Of a DNA stretch of 64,000 nt, positions 38,601-55,100 are shown piece after piece (within the stretch, counting starts at the first letter, position 1; the number at the start of each line of letters is the position of its first letter). Under the pieces are notes generated by a model. The model did not search any database and had not been told where the DNA came from. It saw only the letters and a program-made list of their open reading frames with translations. The stretch covers positions 1 through 64,000 of the forward strand of contig WIXG01000336.1 in assembly GCA_009869945.1 (NCBI GenBank), given 5' to 3'. The position numbers were made by a program, and so were the translations under genes. The DNA comes from Mesaphorura yosii. Lineage: Eukaryota; Arthropoda; Collembola; Poduromorpha; Tullbergiidae.

Positions 38601-41600
38601 GAAATGCTGAGAAATGCCGTGCCTGTCTTACATTATTGCTAGCGTGGCTATCAGCGACTATAATCGGAGCCGTCAGCACACATTTTAAATAATAGCAAAA
38701 AGCATGGCAATGAATGTCTGACTTTTCTATGAATCTTTGCACGTTGCGTTGCTGTAACGCTCTGATTAAATGGCCGGCTTTGCTACGATAATAGCCACAA
38801 TTATAATTATGAACCAACAGAACGTTGAAGATGAATTTTGCCTGACTTTTGTCAGCAACTCGTGCACTTTGTAATCTTCCTGCACACTGCACTGTGCGTA
38901 GTGATCGAACGTTGCCTTACGCTACACACGAAGCACGATGATTGACTTTGCATTAGGCTCAGATTGCACACCGTAATAGCCACTTTAATCACGGTTTGTT
39001 TACAATTCCTAGTATGAAACAAGCCAAAGTCAAGCGCCAAGCCAAGTCCAAATCGTGTGTAGGTCAGTGTTGAAGGTTGAGTGAATAGTTATTTTAAAAT
39101 ATACATTCTAACAGGAATGCAATGCATTTGTGGGCCATCGTAGCAGAGACGCTATAATCGTACAAAATCGTAGTTGTATGGGTGCGTTTGTTCACTAATT
39201 GCACCTTGGTTTCATTTTTTAGATTCGACTCAAACATTAGAAGGCAATAATGTAGAATGTAAACTCAAGAACGTCAACAAGCTGCTACTATTTAGAGAAA
39301 TTGCGTATGTATTCATGAATTCTCACATTTTCCACATGTTTTCCTTAAAATTCCCATGCAAATGTAACTGACCCACATTACGCGTAGTGCCAATGCCCGA
39401 ATACACTCGTGCTCTGCTAAAAAAAAACGATTGTAGCTGTACACAGTGAAGCCGATCTGTGTTTAATTACCAGACGACATTAACGTCAGCTGGTAATTAG
39501 GATGAAATATTGTTATTAGGGCTTAATTGCGGCTTGGAGGAACCAGAACCATTAACATTGAACTTATAAGCAAATACACGTATTTATTACTGCAAGGTAG
39601 GACACGATAGGAGCAATATCGCAGTGCTTGCGCAAAAAGAATGAAGATCAATGGGTAACGAGAGGGAGAGAAGAAAAGGTCAGCCAATTTGATTAATGCT
39701 CAAACAACCAATTCAACAAGTTGAATTTCGCCTGTATGATGAAACCAAATTTTTTTTTTGCATGTATGCTAATAAGTCTACGCCAAGCTGCAGTATAAGA
39801 CAAGACCATAAAATACCAAGTATGAGCAAGCAGTAAGCAGATTGGTGAAAATGTTCATACCCGTGCGGCGTCAGCAGAAATGATGACGACGAAGGCCAGT
39901 TTAGCGTATGAATGAGTAATACGCAAATAATTTCCGCATCTGAACCACTTCCACTGCGGTTCGATAAGACAGCGATGATCTTCGACTTGCACGCCTGGTT
40001 TTTGCAAAATCTCTGTTTAATTGTCCCACAGCAAAAGAAAACTTGATTTCAAACCAGTTTTAACGATTTCTTTTCTCTTCTGCTTTCAGTCTTTTGATTC
40101 TCATGCCAATTCCCAGTGCCAGAGTGCCAATTCGTAGCAATGCAATGCGTCTTGAGGTGTTTAGCACAGAGTCGTTGAATATTGAACCATTTATTAAGTC
40201 GCCGACGTCACGGCATAAAATCGCACGCAAACTGTCTGGAACCTGTCTTGATGACTTGAATTCTGTCTGGCTACGAATTGCCAATTTGTAGGAAGATACT
40301 TGGACTGAATGTTTATGGTTCAAGTCCGGTGCCCCGACTGAGTCATTCTGGCAGGACAGTTACAAATGGTTTTCAGGTCTTCTGCCACACAAAAACTGGA
40401 ACACAATGCTGGATGTCCGTTTCTTTGTTCTGCTGGAATCTGGAAGCCGTGGTCGTAAAAATAGTTAACTGTAAACCGTGTCACTGCTCCACCGTACTCC
40501 TTAAATTGTTGAATCCAATTCGGACGACGAGCACCTCAGGACAGTATTAACACAGTGTAACACACACGCACACAATAGAATTCGAATGACAGGTTCTCAA
40601 AATGCACCTGTGCTTTGGACTTGTGTTATTTTCGAGACGGACCTGTCCTGTTGCGGTGCGCGTCTTGTTCGGTTAACCCTTTCTCACCGTCACCGCAAGC
40701 ACAGAATCATCTTGCTCATCAGCAGTCAGCAGGGCAGGTAAAAGTTTTTGATAACAACGACCAGAAATAATTCTCTACTTTTCACACAATGCGAGGGAAT
40801 GTGGACTGTGATTGAGGATGAGATTACGCACAGCACGGACGATAGGGAGAGACGCGTACACGTTTCTTCGTTTAGTCGGTCGGACACAATAAGACACGTT
40901 GTAAAATGTTTTCTTGAGAAAATGAAAATTTATTTGAAGCTCATCATAACCCTGTTCACAGCCAACACGATGCGACCAAGAAATGGTGGTGAGACGCGAA
41001 TGCGACGGCTCAGCAGCATGGCAATGGCAATGGCAATCCGTGTGAGTGCTTAATGTGTAATGATAATAGTATAAGTACTGGGTAAGTGGGGTAAGATATT
41101 TACTCTTTACTCCGCTGCTGTACAGATGCACGATGAGAAAGACGCGAGCAGATTTTTTCTCTCGAACAACGGCACTTTAAAGTTTTACCCTGGCTTCAGG
41201 AAGAACAAACTCAACGCAACGCAACGATGGCGCATTGCAGAAAGTCAGCCAGTCTACTTTGCAACTCGGCTTAATGTATGAAGTATGTATTAAACTTGAT
41301 GATCATCATATTCGCCATTGCCATTCTTGAATTCATATAGTAAAGCCAGTGCCGGCACCGATGCTTAGCTTAATACCACAATTTATAATGCGCGTATATC
41401 ATCATTAAGATGTGTTTGTGTACCGCAATTTTAAGCTGTAAGCTGCAAACTGATCGACTCCAGCCTAAGAGTAAGATTTCGATTCTGTGCTAAGCACTTC
41501 AGACTCAATGAGCTTGTATTCGTTGTCGCTCTTTTTCTTAATGTCATTTCAGTCTACATGAATTGCATTTCGCATTTCTCTCATTGTTGAAAATGAGAAA

Positions 41601-44528
41601 AACATGCTCATCTGCATTCGCGATGGATTTTGTGCTCATTTTCTCTGCTTTTTGCGTTAGACGAGAAGCAGAACAGAGCGCGAGCGTGATGTGACGAGTG
41701 CAATGTAGTGCACTTGACGTTGTCTTGTAATTTCTGCACCCAATCTGCCTGAAAACAATGCGAAGAATGGTCGAGGAAATCAGAATGGCCAGCCAAAAAT
41801 GAATTCAGCACTTAATTGACCCTGTTCGGTCTTTTATTGCTGCGTCATGTCGAGTAACAGTAACACAATTTTGCGCATTCTATTTCGGCAAGTGTTTTCA
41901 CATTCTTAGAAACTTAAATCATGGTATTTCTCATTTCGTTGAATCAGTCACGATCGCGCCGCGCCGGGGAAGCGGCCACGGACAAATATTGGCTTGAATC
42001 TTAATAAACACTGGGGACTTGAATCCGCGTCGACTGCCTTCTGAATAGGACACGCTACGCATTAAATTCATTACGCATTCTATGAACTGAACAGTGAACT
42101 GGGTTTGTTTAGCTGACAATTTATTTGCAAAGACTAAAACCTGATTCAGAGTTATTCGGTTGTCTGGTTTGGCTTATTAGCCTGCTCGCTCAGTGGCGAT
42201 ACTGACACCTGTGCGTAGCAGTAGCGCGTACGAGCACGGTTCTGTCGTCTCGCGACTCAAGCTAAGCCTAAGTTGTCTCACACACAGTTTAATTCCTATT
42301 GACATGAACCTGCCTTTCTGAATTCGCGTCGCTGATTAATAAATTACAAATCAGGTTCAGTGAGCACTGTACATCCGTGCGTCGTTCTGCAGCTCAACAA
42401 TTTTGAGCAAAACATGTCGCTTGTCGCCTGCCTTGTTATCACCGTACAGTTAACATCTACATCAGGGCATTAGCCTTATCAGCATGTAGAACACAACACA
42501 ACGATAATGTCATGCTGCTGCTGGTTAACTGCTGAGCGACTGAACATGCAGGGTAAGAGCAAGAAGGTTCTAGAGATCTTAATTAGCAACGAGGATTATT
42601 ATTTGGGAATAGATCACGAAATACCATTCATTCAATTCCAAAATTCCAGTCTAAAGCTTTGAATTTACGCTTGCTTGCGCGAGAGAGTAAAGCAAAGAGA
42701 CGGAGTAAGCATTGTGAAAATTCTCTCGCTCTTTCTTGTGAAATACAGTTTTTTGCAGTTAAAACTGTGGTTACGCTCGAATTTGCAATTACGACACTAA
42801 CAGCACAATAATGCACCTTTCTGTATGCTAAATATTAACACTGGTAACTTCTCCGAATAACCACCTCACAAAAGCCATGTTTACCATCTTCAGCTGTAAA
42901 CGAGTCGAAAATGCCCTGAATCCTGACAAACGCTAAACGTAGTGGAGCAAGGATGGGAAATCTTCAATCATAATCAACAATCTGTTGTGGTATGGCACCA
43001 AACTGTCTGTAGCAGCTTGCACGTCTTCGCAAATTCGACTTCAGCTTCTATATTTAAAGAATACCAGAACTAACGTACTTCATCCGTGCCATCGTAAGCT
43101 GGCTCGTTGTAACTCTAGCTCTGCTCCATTCGCCAATTCGCCATTGGCCACCTGCTGCTTAATTAAATTAAAATGTTTACTTGGTTGCTGGTTAAATCGT
43201 TCTGCACGCTTTGTGCTCATCTGCTTTGCTCATCGTCTCGGCAAAATAAACTGAGCACGAAACGACGTAACTTGCAATCAAGTTCACGAACAAAAGTTCA
43301 CGCTTCATTACACATTTTATTTCGGTAACGTGGCCGTGGCACATAGCTCGTAGCCGTAACGTTGTTTGCATGTGTGTAACATTTTAAAAATAAATCTGCA
43401 TCTGCGCTGAGGCCCCGTACGATGTGATAATGTGTTGCGTACCTTACCTGTCCAACGCTCAACAATGCGTCGTTATTGTTTCAGAAACCCCATTGTCCAA
43501 GCCTTTATGGAACAATGCACGAAGATTAGTCGTGACGATTGTTCTCGATTTTCTGATTTCCGAAGCTGCAAGAGTGAGCAAGCCCCGCAGAGTTTTGTGC
43601 AATTTCGAGTGAGCCGATAATCGTACAAATTCAGCCGCTGGGAGCTGATGCTCTAATATCCGAAATTAATTATTTTGTAGCAATTTCCATTTACCACAAG
43701 AAATGAAGCGACCAACGAAGAATGCCAGGGTTAAGAGTGAAGACGTGAAGTTTAAATTTGGCCCAAGCAATTAAGCAGAGTAAGCACACGAATTCCTCGC
43801 TTGGTTGTATTTTCTGAGACGAAAACAAGCAAAAATATCCACACAGCTACGCACGCATTTGTGCATAATGAGGAAGAGAATCGCAAAACAAGGCATTTCA
43901 GGCAACAGGTCACGTAATTAGGCAGGCCTAAATCTGTACCATGCCTTAAATCATTATGTAATGCGCGCACATGCACGGCACAACCTAAGCAGAGCCTGCC
44001 TGCCTGGATTTAGGACCACAATTAGCACTTCTGTGTGTATGAAATTAGCGTGCGCGTATTGTTTAAGCCAGTGTACGGACTGAAGACGGAGGACACATCC
44101 GCATTTGTTGCTAGCCATTACAAAATGCATTCATTTTAGATGCTAATTGCTCTAAACGTTAAAGCAAATTATCTTCCTGCCCACAAACACACAGAGCACT
44201 GTCACTGCAGGTTGAGCGCGCGTGTAACCACACGCATTTAAGCTTGGCATCTTAAGTAAATAAAATGTGCTTGATTCTGTGTGAAGTAAAACTTGAGAGT
44301 GCTTGCATTTCCAATTTGATTGTTTCAGTTTGAAAATGCCCTCAATTTCACCTTTCGAATGTGTCGCGCCCGAGAAGAATATTGCAAACTGAATCAACCT
44401 CAAACACGTAATCAAAAATCCCTATAGTTCTGCGGACTTCTGTGTTAGTGGCAGCTGGAATATTGAAGACTTTTCCAGGATGTGCTTGGATTGAAAATCA
44501 ACAACTTCACTTCCATCCTAACTTCAAT
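35683..44528. other. Gene-free stretch upstream of ZP gene 1
   Basis: About 8.8 kb without an exon I can support. It must include the promoter and at least one untranslated exon of ZP gene 1 (the coding part starts within an exon opened by a splice acceptor at 35681-35682). It holds short simple repeats, for example an ATT/AAT run near 36013-36030 and GGCAAT units near 41022-41037. Short frames, such as 40060-40323 minus, show no domain. Confidence 0.45.
36013..36045. repeat. ATT/AAT simple repeat
   Basis: A run of tattattaataataataat followed by TTTATT units. It is simple-sequence DNA in the upstream region of ZP gene 1. The flanks carry an imperfect inverted pair (TTTTCGGCTCC and CATAAGCCGATTTT), so it could be the tail of an old repeat, but I cannot name one. 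Confidence 0.5.
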
Positions 44529-45210
44529 ATGGTTGCAAAACTAGCACCAATCACCGCGAGGTGCGCCCAGCTTATTTTGTTCTTTCTACTTCATCTGCAT
44601 TCAACGACTAGCTGTAATCGTTACGCCACTCTGGACGAGCCGTGCATGGACGTCAATTACAACACTGGCTACCTCAGCTCCAGAATCTTCACTCCTCCCT
44701 CCGGATACACCGGAATCGAGACGTCAGGAACTGGATATTCTTGCAATCCATACAAGATGTTACGCTGCAACCCACAAAGTGGCACGTGCCAGTGCCCCGA
44801 CTATTACAACCACTATTGGGACAACTATCGAAGACGATGTTTCATTAAAATCGGTTCACCTTGCCAGATAGGTCTGAACGGATTATTTGGAGACATGAAC
44901 TACAATGGCCGAAACGATGGGTGCCCGGAGTACGCCATTTGCAACCCCACATCAGGTAATTTCAGGGCATTACAATTAATTTTAGCATGCATTGTGGCGT
45001 GGGTTCTTCCATTTGAATTTATTTCGGGCGCTTGCAGGGTATTGTTCGTGTCGTCCACCATACGTGAGCACGTATTACGCCGCCTCCGGGACCACAACTG
45101 TTGGTTGGGGATGCTCAACTGCTTCTTCTGTCAACCTTGAAGTATTAGTTATCGGTACCATTATCTCAAACTTACTTTTAGTTTACTTGAAAACGAGGGA
45201 ATTCAGTTAA
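44529..45210 (+). CDS. Cys-rich secreted or membrane-anchored protein
   Basis: Two exons, 44529-44955 and 45038-45210, joined G|GG in phase; 600 bp, 199 residues. The N-terminus has a signal peptide (MVAKLAPITARCAQLILFFL then HLHSTTSC). The mature part carries about 12 Cys in motifs such as DEPCMDVNYNTGY, CNPQSGTCQCPDYYNHYW, RRRCFIKIGSPC and CSCRPPYV. The spacing CxCP...C...C resembles EB-type Cys-rich modules of secreted invertebrate proteins; this is a resemblance, not a firm domain call. The C-terminus is a hydrophobic helix (VLVIGTIISNLLLVYL) with a short charged tail, so the protein is either a type I membrane protein or GPI-linked. It lies on the same strand as the amylase about 0.9 kb downstream, but nothing shows joint control. 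The start at 44529 is the Met directly before the signal peptide; an in-frame ATG-like start at 44442 would spoil it. Confidence 0.8.
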
Positions 45211-46096
45211 GGTTGCTGCAAATCTAGCCCGCCGTGGTTCCTTGGTCCTCATTCTCTTGAGACTTTTTCTGATCTATTTCCCTTAATTGTCCATACTTTA
45301 AAGTTTCCGGACAAGTGAACAGCTACATTTGTTTTGTTTTCCGCTACTTATTTTAAACTGATTAAAATGGCAAAATTGTTTTTACGTAACATTACGTCAT
45401 TTGGGGAATGATGTTTCTGTGAGGAAATGCTTACACACATGGTAAGGTTTAGAAGTGCCGTGACTCTTTATATGACTGCGATCTTCCTGTATCTGGGCGT
45501 GGATGAAGTTCAGAAGTTTCCAGTCTTGAACCTTGTACGCTCGTCGCAGGCGTTTCGTACTTCATGTCACAAATCGTGTGTTACGATTAAGTTCGGTCTC
45601 AATATTTGATTGTATATGGTATCCAGTTGTGATGAACACATTGTGACAAGTACTACATGCACCCAGCTCGAAAATACTTCGATCAGATCATTGATTGGAG
45701 GCGTGAATCGAACAGAAACGTACCTCTCCCCGGAATGTTGACCTTCACACCACCATTAAAACATTTAACAGCAGTTGATAGACACTCCTAACAAAGATAT
45801 AAGTGGGCAGCAGAAAAGTCATGCTTAAGCAAGCGTGCGTACGTGCAAGTCTAATAGATGATTGATCACTGATCATTCATCACTAGTACGCTCTCAACTC
45901 GTGAGCACGTGAGATGCTCAGGACTCACTTCAGTTGAATTAGTTGTCTGTTAGCCAGATATTTCACACGGCTTGTTTCGCGAATGTCAAGTGCTTGAGTA
46001 TTTAATGGCCTAATTGACCATGGTCCACCTGAGCGAGTTGATGATCTGAGCTTGAGCGGTAACTGTCCAGTCCAGCCAATCAACTGCAAAAACACA
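45211..46096. other. Spacer and amylase upstream region
   Basis: Contains the 3' region of the Cys-rich gene and the amylase promoter. No coding exon seen. A TATTTAA motif at 45999-46005 lies about 92 bp before the amylase ATG. Confidence 0.45.
45999..46005 (+). promoter_or_regulatory. Possible TATA-like box of the amylase gene
   Basis: TATTTAA lies 92 bp before the amylase start codon. A transcription start near 46030 would leave a leader of about 65 bp. Animal amylase genes commonly have a TATA box close to the start, which makes this plausible, but it is one weak motif. Confidence 0.3.
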
Positions 46097-48155
<2,059 letters not shown>

Positions 48156-48258
48156 ACCGTGTCACTCCCGGAAGGAACGCAAAACGGGAACCTGTGGCTC
48201 ACCAAAATCAGTCATGATTCGAGAAAATTTATATTTATTTCGTTCATTTATTTAAAAG

Positions 48259-48264
48259 AATAAA
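48259..48264 (+). terminator. Polyadenylation signal AATAAA of the amylase gene
   Basis: AATAAA lies 104 bp after the amylase stop codon, in a T/A-rich stretch. It is the first such motif downstream. Confidence 0.55.
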
Positions 48265-49129
48265 CACATGCTTGTTAAAGAAAAGTCAATTGTTTCGTAT
48301 TTGAACAAAGTAAAAGAACCATTAACTAAACTGCCACATTGTCGAACCCTACCCTAATATTGCATTAAAATGAAAACATGATTATGATTTGGTTAATAAA
48401 TTAGAGTGGACATCTCGACTGAATTCAAAAATCATCATTGGGATAACTGCTGTGTACAATTTGTGTAAAGCTTGGAAATATCATCTGAGTCCGAGTGAGA
48501 CGAGTCTGCTCGGTCAATCGGGAAACGTCTTGGCTGTCCGAATACTAAGCTCTGAACTTCGCTCAATCTTTGGGGCAAAAGGAGGTTTGTAGCAGTGTTG
48601 GCTGGGAAGGCTAATTCTAACCATGTTCAAGTACACTTGCCTCCGAGCTTCATCAATGATCAAACATCGTCAACGTCAACAACGTCGTCGAGCATTTGGC
48701 AACTTGTGCTTCGTTACAAACGCGTACGCTAGCTTAAAACACTTGTCTAACGTGTAGGTGCAAACCCATTGACAATACGATTAAGTAGGCAGGACATTAA
48801 AACACTCTGCTAAATATATAAATATATTGCAACTGACAGAAATTATCTAACCTGTATTTAAACTTAGATTAGCATTTCTATCAACTTAACAAGCACTTAA
48901 CCTGTCAACTTTAGCTCTTGTAAAATATCTGTCAAATTAAGACTAATCAGTTCAAATTTCATCGTTTCATTCGTTGGAAGGGTGCAGGCTTTACACGACT
49001 TGCACGATGACCCAAACGTTATCGTTGTTTTAGCTGTCCAAGCACGTGCGCCTACATTAAGTTTTACGTATAACAAGGTTTAACAAACATCAATAAATAG
49101 TAACAATTCTACACGCAAGACGCAATTAA
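48265..49129. other. Spacer between convergent amylase and ZP gene 2
   Basis: The two genes end towards each other here, so it should hold both 3' untranslated regions. No coding sequence seen. Confidence 0.45.
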
Positions 49130-52100
49130 TTAACGATGATGTTTAGGCCTGGGTCTCCTCAGCACAATCACGGCAGAAATTACACACGCAATTAGAAGTG
49201 TACCAATCAACACAGTCAGCATCGACGCGAAGCCGAATGTTGACATGCACACAATGTCTCCCATAATCTCTGCAGCTTCAATTACAGGAACATCCGTGGA
49301 GTCTTCCGATTTTGTCCTTCCCGATATGAAATCCAAATCACCATCTGATACGACAGTGATGACACGATTGAGACCCACATTCTCTTCATCCTCGTTGTCC
49401 GATGATGAAATGGACGGAATAATTGATTTGAAGGTTGTTGAGAATTCATACACGTCTTCGTCAGTTTCGTTGAATGGAGAACGCTTGCGACGTCTTGCAG
49501 ATTCCTCTCTTTCTAGAGCAAGTCCGGATTTGCCAAGGTGTCCTGCGTAGCCCGCTGGAGCTGCAACCTCATTCGGTTGAGTGCACTGCTCTGGGCATTG
49601 GTAGCGGCAGATTTGGATTGTGCATTGGAAGTGCACTTCCATGCTGTCGGGGAATAACAAAAATTGTCAATTTAGCACTAACCTTTACAAATTGATTAAT
49701 GATCTTGGGTAACGGTACACGAAACAAAATATAATACTCGTCTTAGACTTACCTATCAGGGAACTTGAATGCTTGGAAGTGAGCGTATGAGAGAACCGAC
49801 GCGGACTGTCCAAAGTTCTTAATCTTTGTGAATCTTGACATCTGGAATAGTGAATATGCACAGTGTTATCACGTTCCTCTCAAACTCAAACGAAACATTT
49901 AAACAGTGTCATCTTCTTCTCATGTAATAAATTGCCTTACGTAGTTAAAACGCTTCCTAACTTCTTACTAGTTAAAACCTTTACTAACCAATTTTGGACG
50001 CGTCACACAGCCCCATTGGTCGACGAGTTGAATTGGTGCACGCACTCCGTCGTGGGCCATACAGTTGCGGACCAACATATCGAACTTATTGTCGTCGTCC
50101 TTAATTGCAAGAACCATTGTCATTGTTTGACCAATCTTCACCAAGCCTGAAACTTCAGAAGCCCATGGACCTTTTCCAACCTGAAATTGAACCATGAAAT
50201 GAATGCATTAGCGTATCGCATCGTATCGTGAGAATTTCACACTTCAATGGAAAATGCTTACTTGAATTTGCATCCAGCAGCCAACGTTGTCACCAGCAAA
50301 ATCAGCTCGCACAACATCCAACATGTCAACTGGGAACGGACGGAATGTGACAGACTTTTCGTACTGGTCGTGCCATGTACATCCTGAAATCCGTAAATCA
50401 GATGCCAAATTCAAATACAATATAGAAGGGGGTCGTCTTCAGTTTGATGAACTTACGCAGCTTTCTGGCTTGATCCCAAACCTCCTGCACTTGCGGATCG
50501 TACTGGATGACAATGATGTTCTCAAAGAATGACCCAGAGCCTGATTGCACTCCGTAGCCGTAAAGCCCGTTCTCAGTGTTGCCTTGTGTGCCGCAAGAGT
50601 CAATTCCAATGTCAAAGTTTGCGGAAGTGTGTCCAAGTCCAGCGGGCAAATGGATACAATGGATGTTGTGGTAATGTCCCTAGAACGAACGAAGCCAATT
50701 GAATTATTTGCAATGAGTCTTCAAACTCCTGTACCAACACAGGTGCAATGTTTTGCGACGTGCGATGTACCTTTGAGAAAATTACTCCATGGAAAGGTTT
50801 GTCGAATGCGATGTAAACTCTCATGACGTTCTTCTCGCACTTGACTTCTAACGAAACGATCTTTGACATGTCGCCATCTGGAGTGTCTGGCCAAGGTCCT
50901 CCCGCAAGGGGTTGTTGTAAAACTGGAGCTACTGGCACTACAGGGAAATGCGCGACTGGCGCAATGGGAGCACCGAACTGAGAATGCACTGGAGGACCAA
51001 ACTGACCGCCTTCGGCCTGCAAGTCATTTGAGACTATTTCTTTGTGAGGTCGCGGTCCACCAAAGAAAGGTCCTTGTTGTTGTCGCAACTTCTCCTTCTG
51101 CTTGTTATCAAAGAGCTCCCTGAACACGCTGTTCGCAAACTGAGCGTCCGTGCCTTGGAATCCTGGCGGGGCTGGTTTGGGTCCTGGCTGCTGCTGGTGA
51201 TGCTGTTGTTGTTGTTGTTGAACTGGTGGTCGAATGTCACCAAATGTTTGCGGTGCCGAAGGAGCGTTCAGGATCTTTGGAAATGATGGTCCAGGAGGCG
51301 GGCCTTGCTGCTGCTGCTGTTGTGGTGGGTGTTGCTGTTGCTTGTTGATGTGCTGTTGGAAGTTTGGTGGGACAGGAATGTTGGCTGGCTTGTGGTTGGG
51401 ATGGATTCCAATCTCAGCTGATGTCGATGCAAGGATTTGTTGCTGGACAGCTTGCTGCTTCAGTTGATCATGAATTTGCTGGTGTGTCGCGTGATGGTAC
51501 TGGTGGATTTGCTGAGGAGGTTGGCCTGGTGGTGGAGGGGCGGTCGAGATAATGATTGGACCAGTGTTGAATATTTCTTTGCTTTTTCCAGACTTGTCTC
51601 CGTGTGGTCCTCGAACATGGTTTAAATGCGGTCCTTGTGGTCTGTGGTGATGGTGTGGGTGTCCTGTTCATTCATAAATACACGAGTCTCAATATTTGAG
51701 GAAAGGGTAAAACATGCTAGCATCTCGCAAGTTGCTTACCAATTGGTCCCTGAACTCTGAATCCAAGTGGGGGCCCATGAGGACCGAAACCTGGAGGCAT
51801 TGGCAAAACAATGTTGCCGTGAAGAGGTGCGACAGAAACCGGAACCGGAATCGGCCTGCTCGGGCTTCCAGGCTCGCCGCGGTGTTCGACGGGGTCGTTG
51901 TTACTCTCGACTGCTAGCTGGTCGGGTACATCTTCACCTCCCGATCGCTTGGAGAAGGTGTCCTGCGGATGCACAGGTCCTGCTGACGACGGGGCAGGGG
52001 CCGCTTCGGCGGAACTTACTTTTTCATTGCTATTGGCAGCGGACGCATCCTCTTTACTTTGGCTTTGGCACGAGACAAGGTGCAGCTGGAAGTAAACAAA

Positions 52101-55100
52101 AAGGGAATCATGAACGCCGCATCAGGACTTAGTAACCCAATTTTTAAACAACTTTTCAGTTGAATTGACAATAGAAAGCATAAAGGCATAAATGGTAACG
52201 ATAACGGAGATCTTGCACAGTTTCCTGTTTTTCGCTCAACAAATAAAAATTGATTAACTTTTTATTACCTTTCATCGTTTACGAAGAGAATGCACATGAT
52301 CAGTGCGCCAACGCCAATGCAATCACAGCCGTGATTTTTCATTGAGTCAAGAGAAAGACGAGACCACAGGTAAAAATTGAGCCGCATGCGCATGTTATGT
52401 TGTGCATGATGTGGACAATAGAAACAGAAGCTGATGAATCTCTTCTTCAATTCATTCTTATGAAAATCATTATCAAGAAGACAGTCAATATCAGCATCAA
52501 CAACTTTTATGCATAAAAAATGTGTGCCCAACTGAGAAGAATTTGGTGCTGTTGCACATTCCAAGCCAATTCACGGACTTTTCTTCTGGGTGCACGTACT
52601 CCTTTATCCTCGTATGCAAAATTTTATGACGTTGATTTAGTTTCTACATCTAACCAACAGACTAATACTGAAAGGGCTTTAATTTAATTTAATAGCACAG
52701 CCTACCCATGGCATTGGCATTGTTGTGTGTTTTCCTCTTCATTTTTAGGAACGTCGTGCCTCTATTTTGCCGTGCGTATTTGTTGTTGGCGCCTGACAAT
52801 GGGGCAATGGGACATCACAATACATTTTAATTTCATTCGCACTCTTAATTTAACACTGCCACTGCTGAGCTGGTTTCGACTCGTTAAACAGGTAGGTTGC
52901 AAACTAAATAAAGATGTAAGACCAGTGTATCGAGGAGGGACAAAAGAAACACGGCGCAGCGCAGCGCAGCTGAGATCAGAATGAAGATGAGAGTCTAAAA
53001 TCGTAAATTACGGTGTCGTGAATATTCTCCGTGCTCCAATGCACCATATTTTGAAACTTAGTAACAAATCCACGGAAGAAGTTTTTGATTTATGAAGGAT
53101 GCAGAATATTCAGCAATATTCATTCCGAAAGTTGAGATATGAATATTGTTGAGATTCTTGCTGTTTGCTCATTCTTAATAATTAATGACCCTTGACAAGA
53201 ACTCAAATCAAACGTCAAGTACAAGGGAGGACAAATTTCATGATTGCAAATTGCCAGAAGCTAAATATGTGTCAAAGATTAAAACAACAAGAAAAAGTTG
53301 TCGTCTCATTTCCCGTCGACTTTTTCCACTTGTCCTCTGTTGCAACCGAGCCACTGCATTTTTACGCATTCTCTTGCCATATTCAACAGCAACACGGCTT
53401 ATTGAAACGAATTTCACCTTTCAGCCCCCCATTTAATGTGTACTTGTAAGTCGGCAAGGAATAATTAAGTCTCGCTATGTTGTAGCTGAACTTTGGCATT
53501 ATGATTATGAGAGTTACATTTGAGTAAGGCATAGACTTTGAAATTGACACTGACGTTCGACTTAAGACAATGCCGTTTAGTTCGGTGCAGCTTAATTTGC
53601 AGCATTGCAATCCTAGTCTTCTTTAAAAACGCTCAACAGTAGCAGTGCTTGACACTGTGCACCGTTCACAAATACTTTAAGTTGCGATTTAAGTGCAGAA
53701 GTCTCAATACTGAATTCTAATTTGGCTCTGCATGATAATTGATTTACACGTTGTTGGAATAATAATAAGAAGCATGGAAGTGGATTCGTGCATGAAAGGT
53801 TTCAATTTATTGCTGCTGCAGCATTGAGCGCAAGATTGGACACGCAATATAATAATAATTATAATATCAATATTGTCACAATGCTGATTGAATGGCTCAC
53901 GCTGTGCCATTGTCGTGCGCAGTGTGCTGTTTTCTTTGAGAAGCAGGTGTAATATTTACGAGCACCGGCACCCATCCTCCAATCCGACCATGCACGAGGC
54001 AGGCACGTAAATCACGACGTGTTTCGTGGTAGTGCGAAAATAATGCTCGCTCGCCTCACGTAAAAATATTTTGACACGATGGCACAAATTCGTATAAAAT
54101 TGTTTATTTTTATAGCAAATCCATAAAGCAGTAGTAAAGCCAATTCTTGCACGTCCGCATCACATCGGGCATCCGCGTCCGTGCTGTTACACTTTGTAAT
54201 TACAATTTATTATGCAAACTTAAATCGCTGTCATCTCCTGTCGCTGTTATTCTATTTTTAGCTGCCCATGTTGAACTAAATTCCGACATAAGCAATCAAT
54301 CTTTACAGGTAGGCGGCCTTGCCACTGCTCCGACAAGTCCTCTGCCTTGTTGATTGATTTGGATCCAATACGTAAATAGTTTTAATCGGTCCATTTATGG
54401 ACCTCGAGTCGTTAAGTTGCATTACCGATCTGTCAAGATAAATATGAATCTTGTCGTGGCACATGTTCAACATCGTATTAGGCTAATCTTCATTGTAAAC
54501 ATGCGGGACAGCACGGGTAATAATTTGTCATGTCGTAGGCGAAAATTGAAGTCTAAAAGTCTGGACGTAAACATTGGCAATTTTTAAGTAGGACAAAATC
54601 AAGTGCCGAATACAAGTTCATGACAGGAACGGGACCGGTGGTCCTTCTCCTTCGAGCAACATTTGTGTTTTCACGCGGCGCAGCGCAACGGGCCGGGTCT
54701 CAATTGAAATGTCACTCACTCTTGGCTAGGCATGTATTCTTCAAGCCCCATGAAGAATTTGAGGCTTTGCTAAAAGTCAATAAATGCTGATTACCACGTT
54801 AAATGATTTTCAAATTGAAAGACCGTTTTGTTCTTGCCTTGTTTCAAAAATAGTAAAGGGAATTTAATGACGTTACTTTTGTACATAATTACACGCACTA
54901 AATGCAATTCCCATTCAATACTTGCTTGACTTGACTTGCTTCAATACGCAGACATTGCTTGCGGTGGATGTTTGCATTGAAATCAATGTTCAATGTTCGC
55001 TCGTTCGATGCTCGTTCATGATGAGATGTAAATTTTTGAATGGGACGAGCAACCACACATGTCAATCTTTTGATGGTCCGACTGAGTGTATGCCAGCACG

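Noticed and set aside
40060-40323. Overlapping plus and minus frames after a strong acceptor-like CTTTCAG at 40090
   Set aside because: No matching donor or domain in either strand; both frames cannot be real and neither looks coding.
51034-51467. Leu- and Cys-rich frames opposite ZP gene 2
   Set aside because: Antisense of the poly-Gln and Pro codons of ZP protein 2.
52265-52564. Minus-strand frame with MKNHGCDCIGVGALIMCILF and a donor at GAAAGGTAAT, as first exon of ZP gene 2
   Set aside because: Its donor is in phase 2 and would break the frame into the exon at 52085; the exon at 57977-58027 fits in phase with a perfect donor and gives a proper signal peptide.
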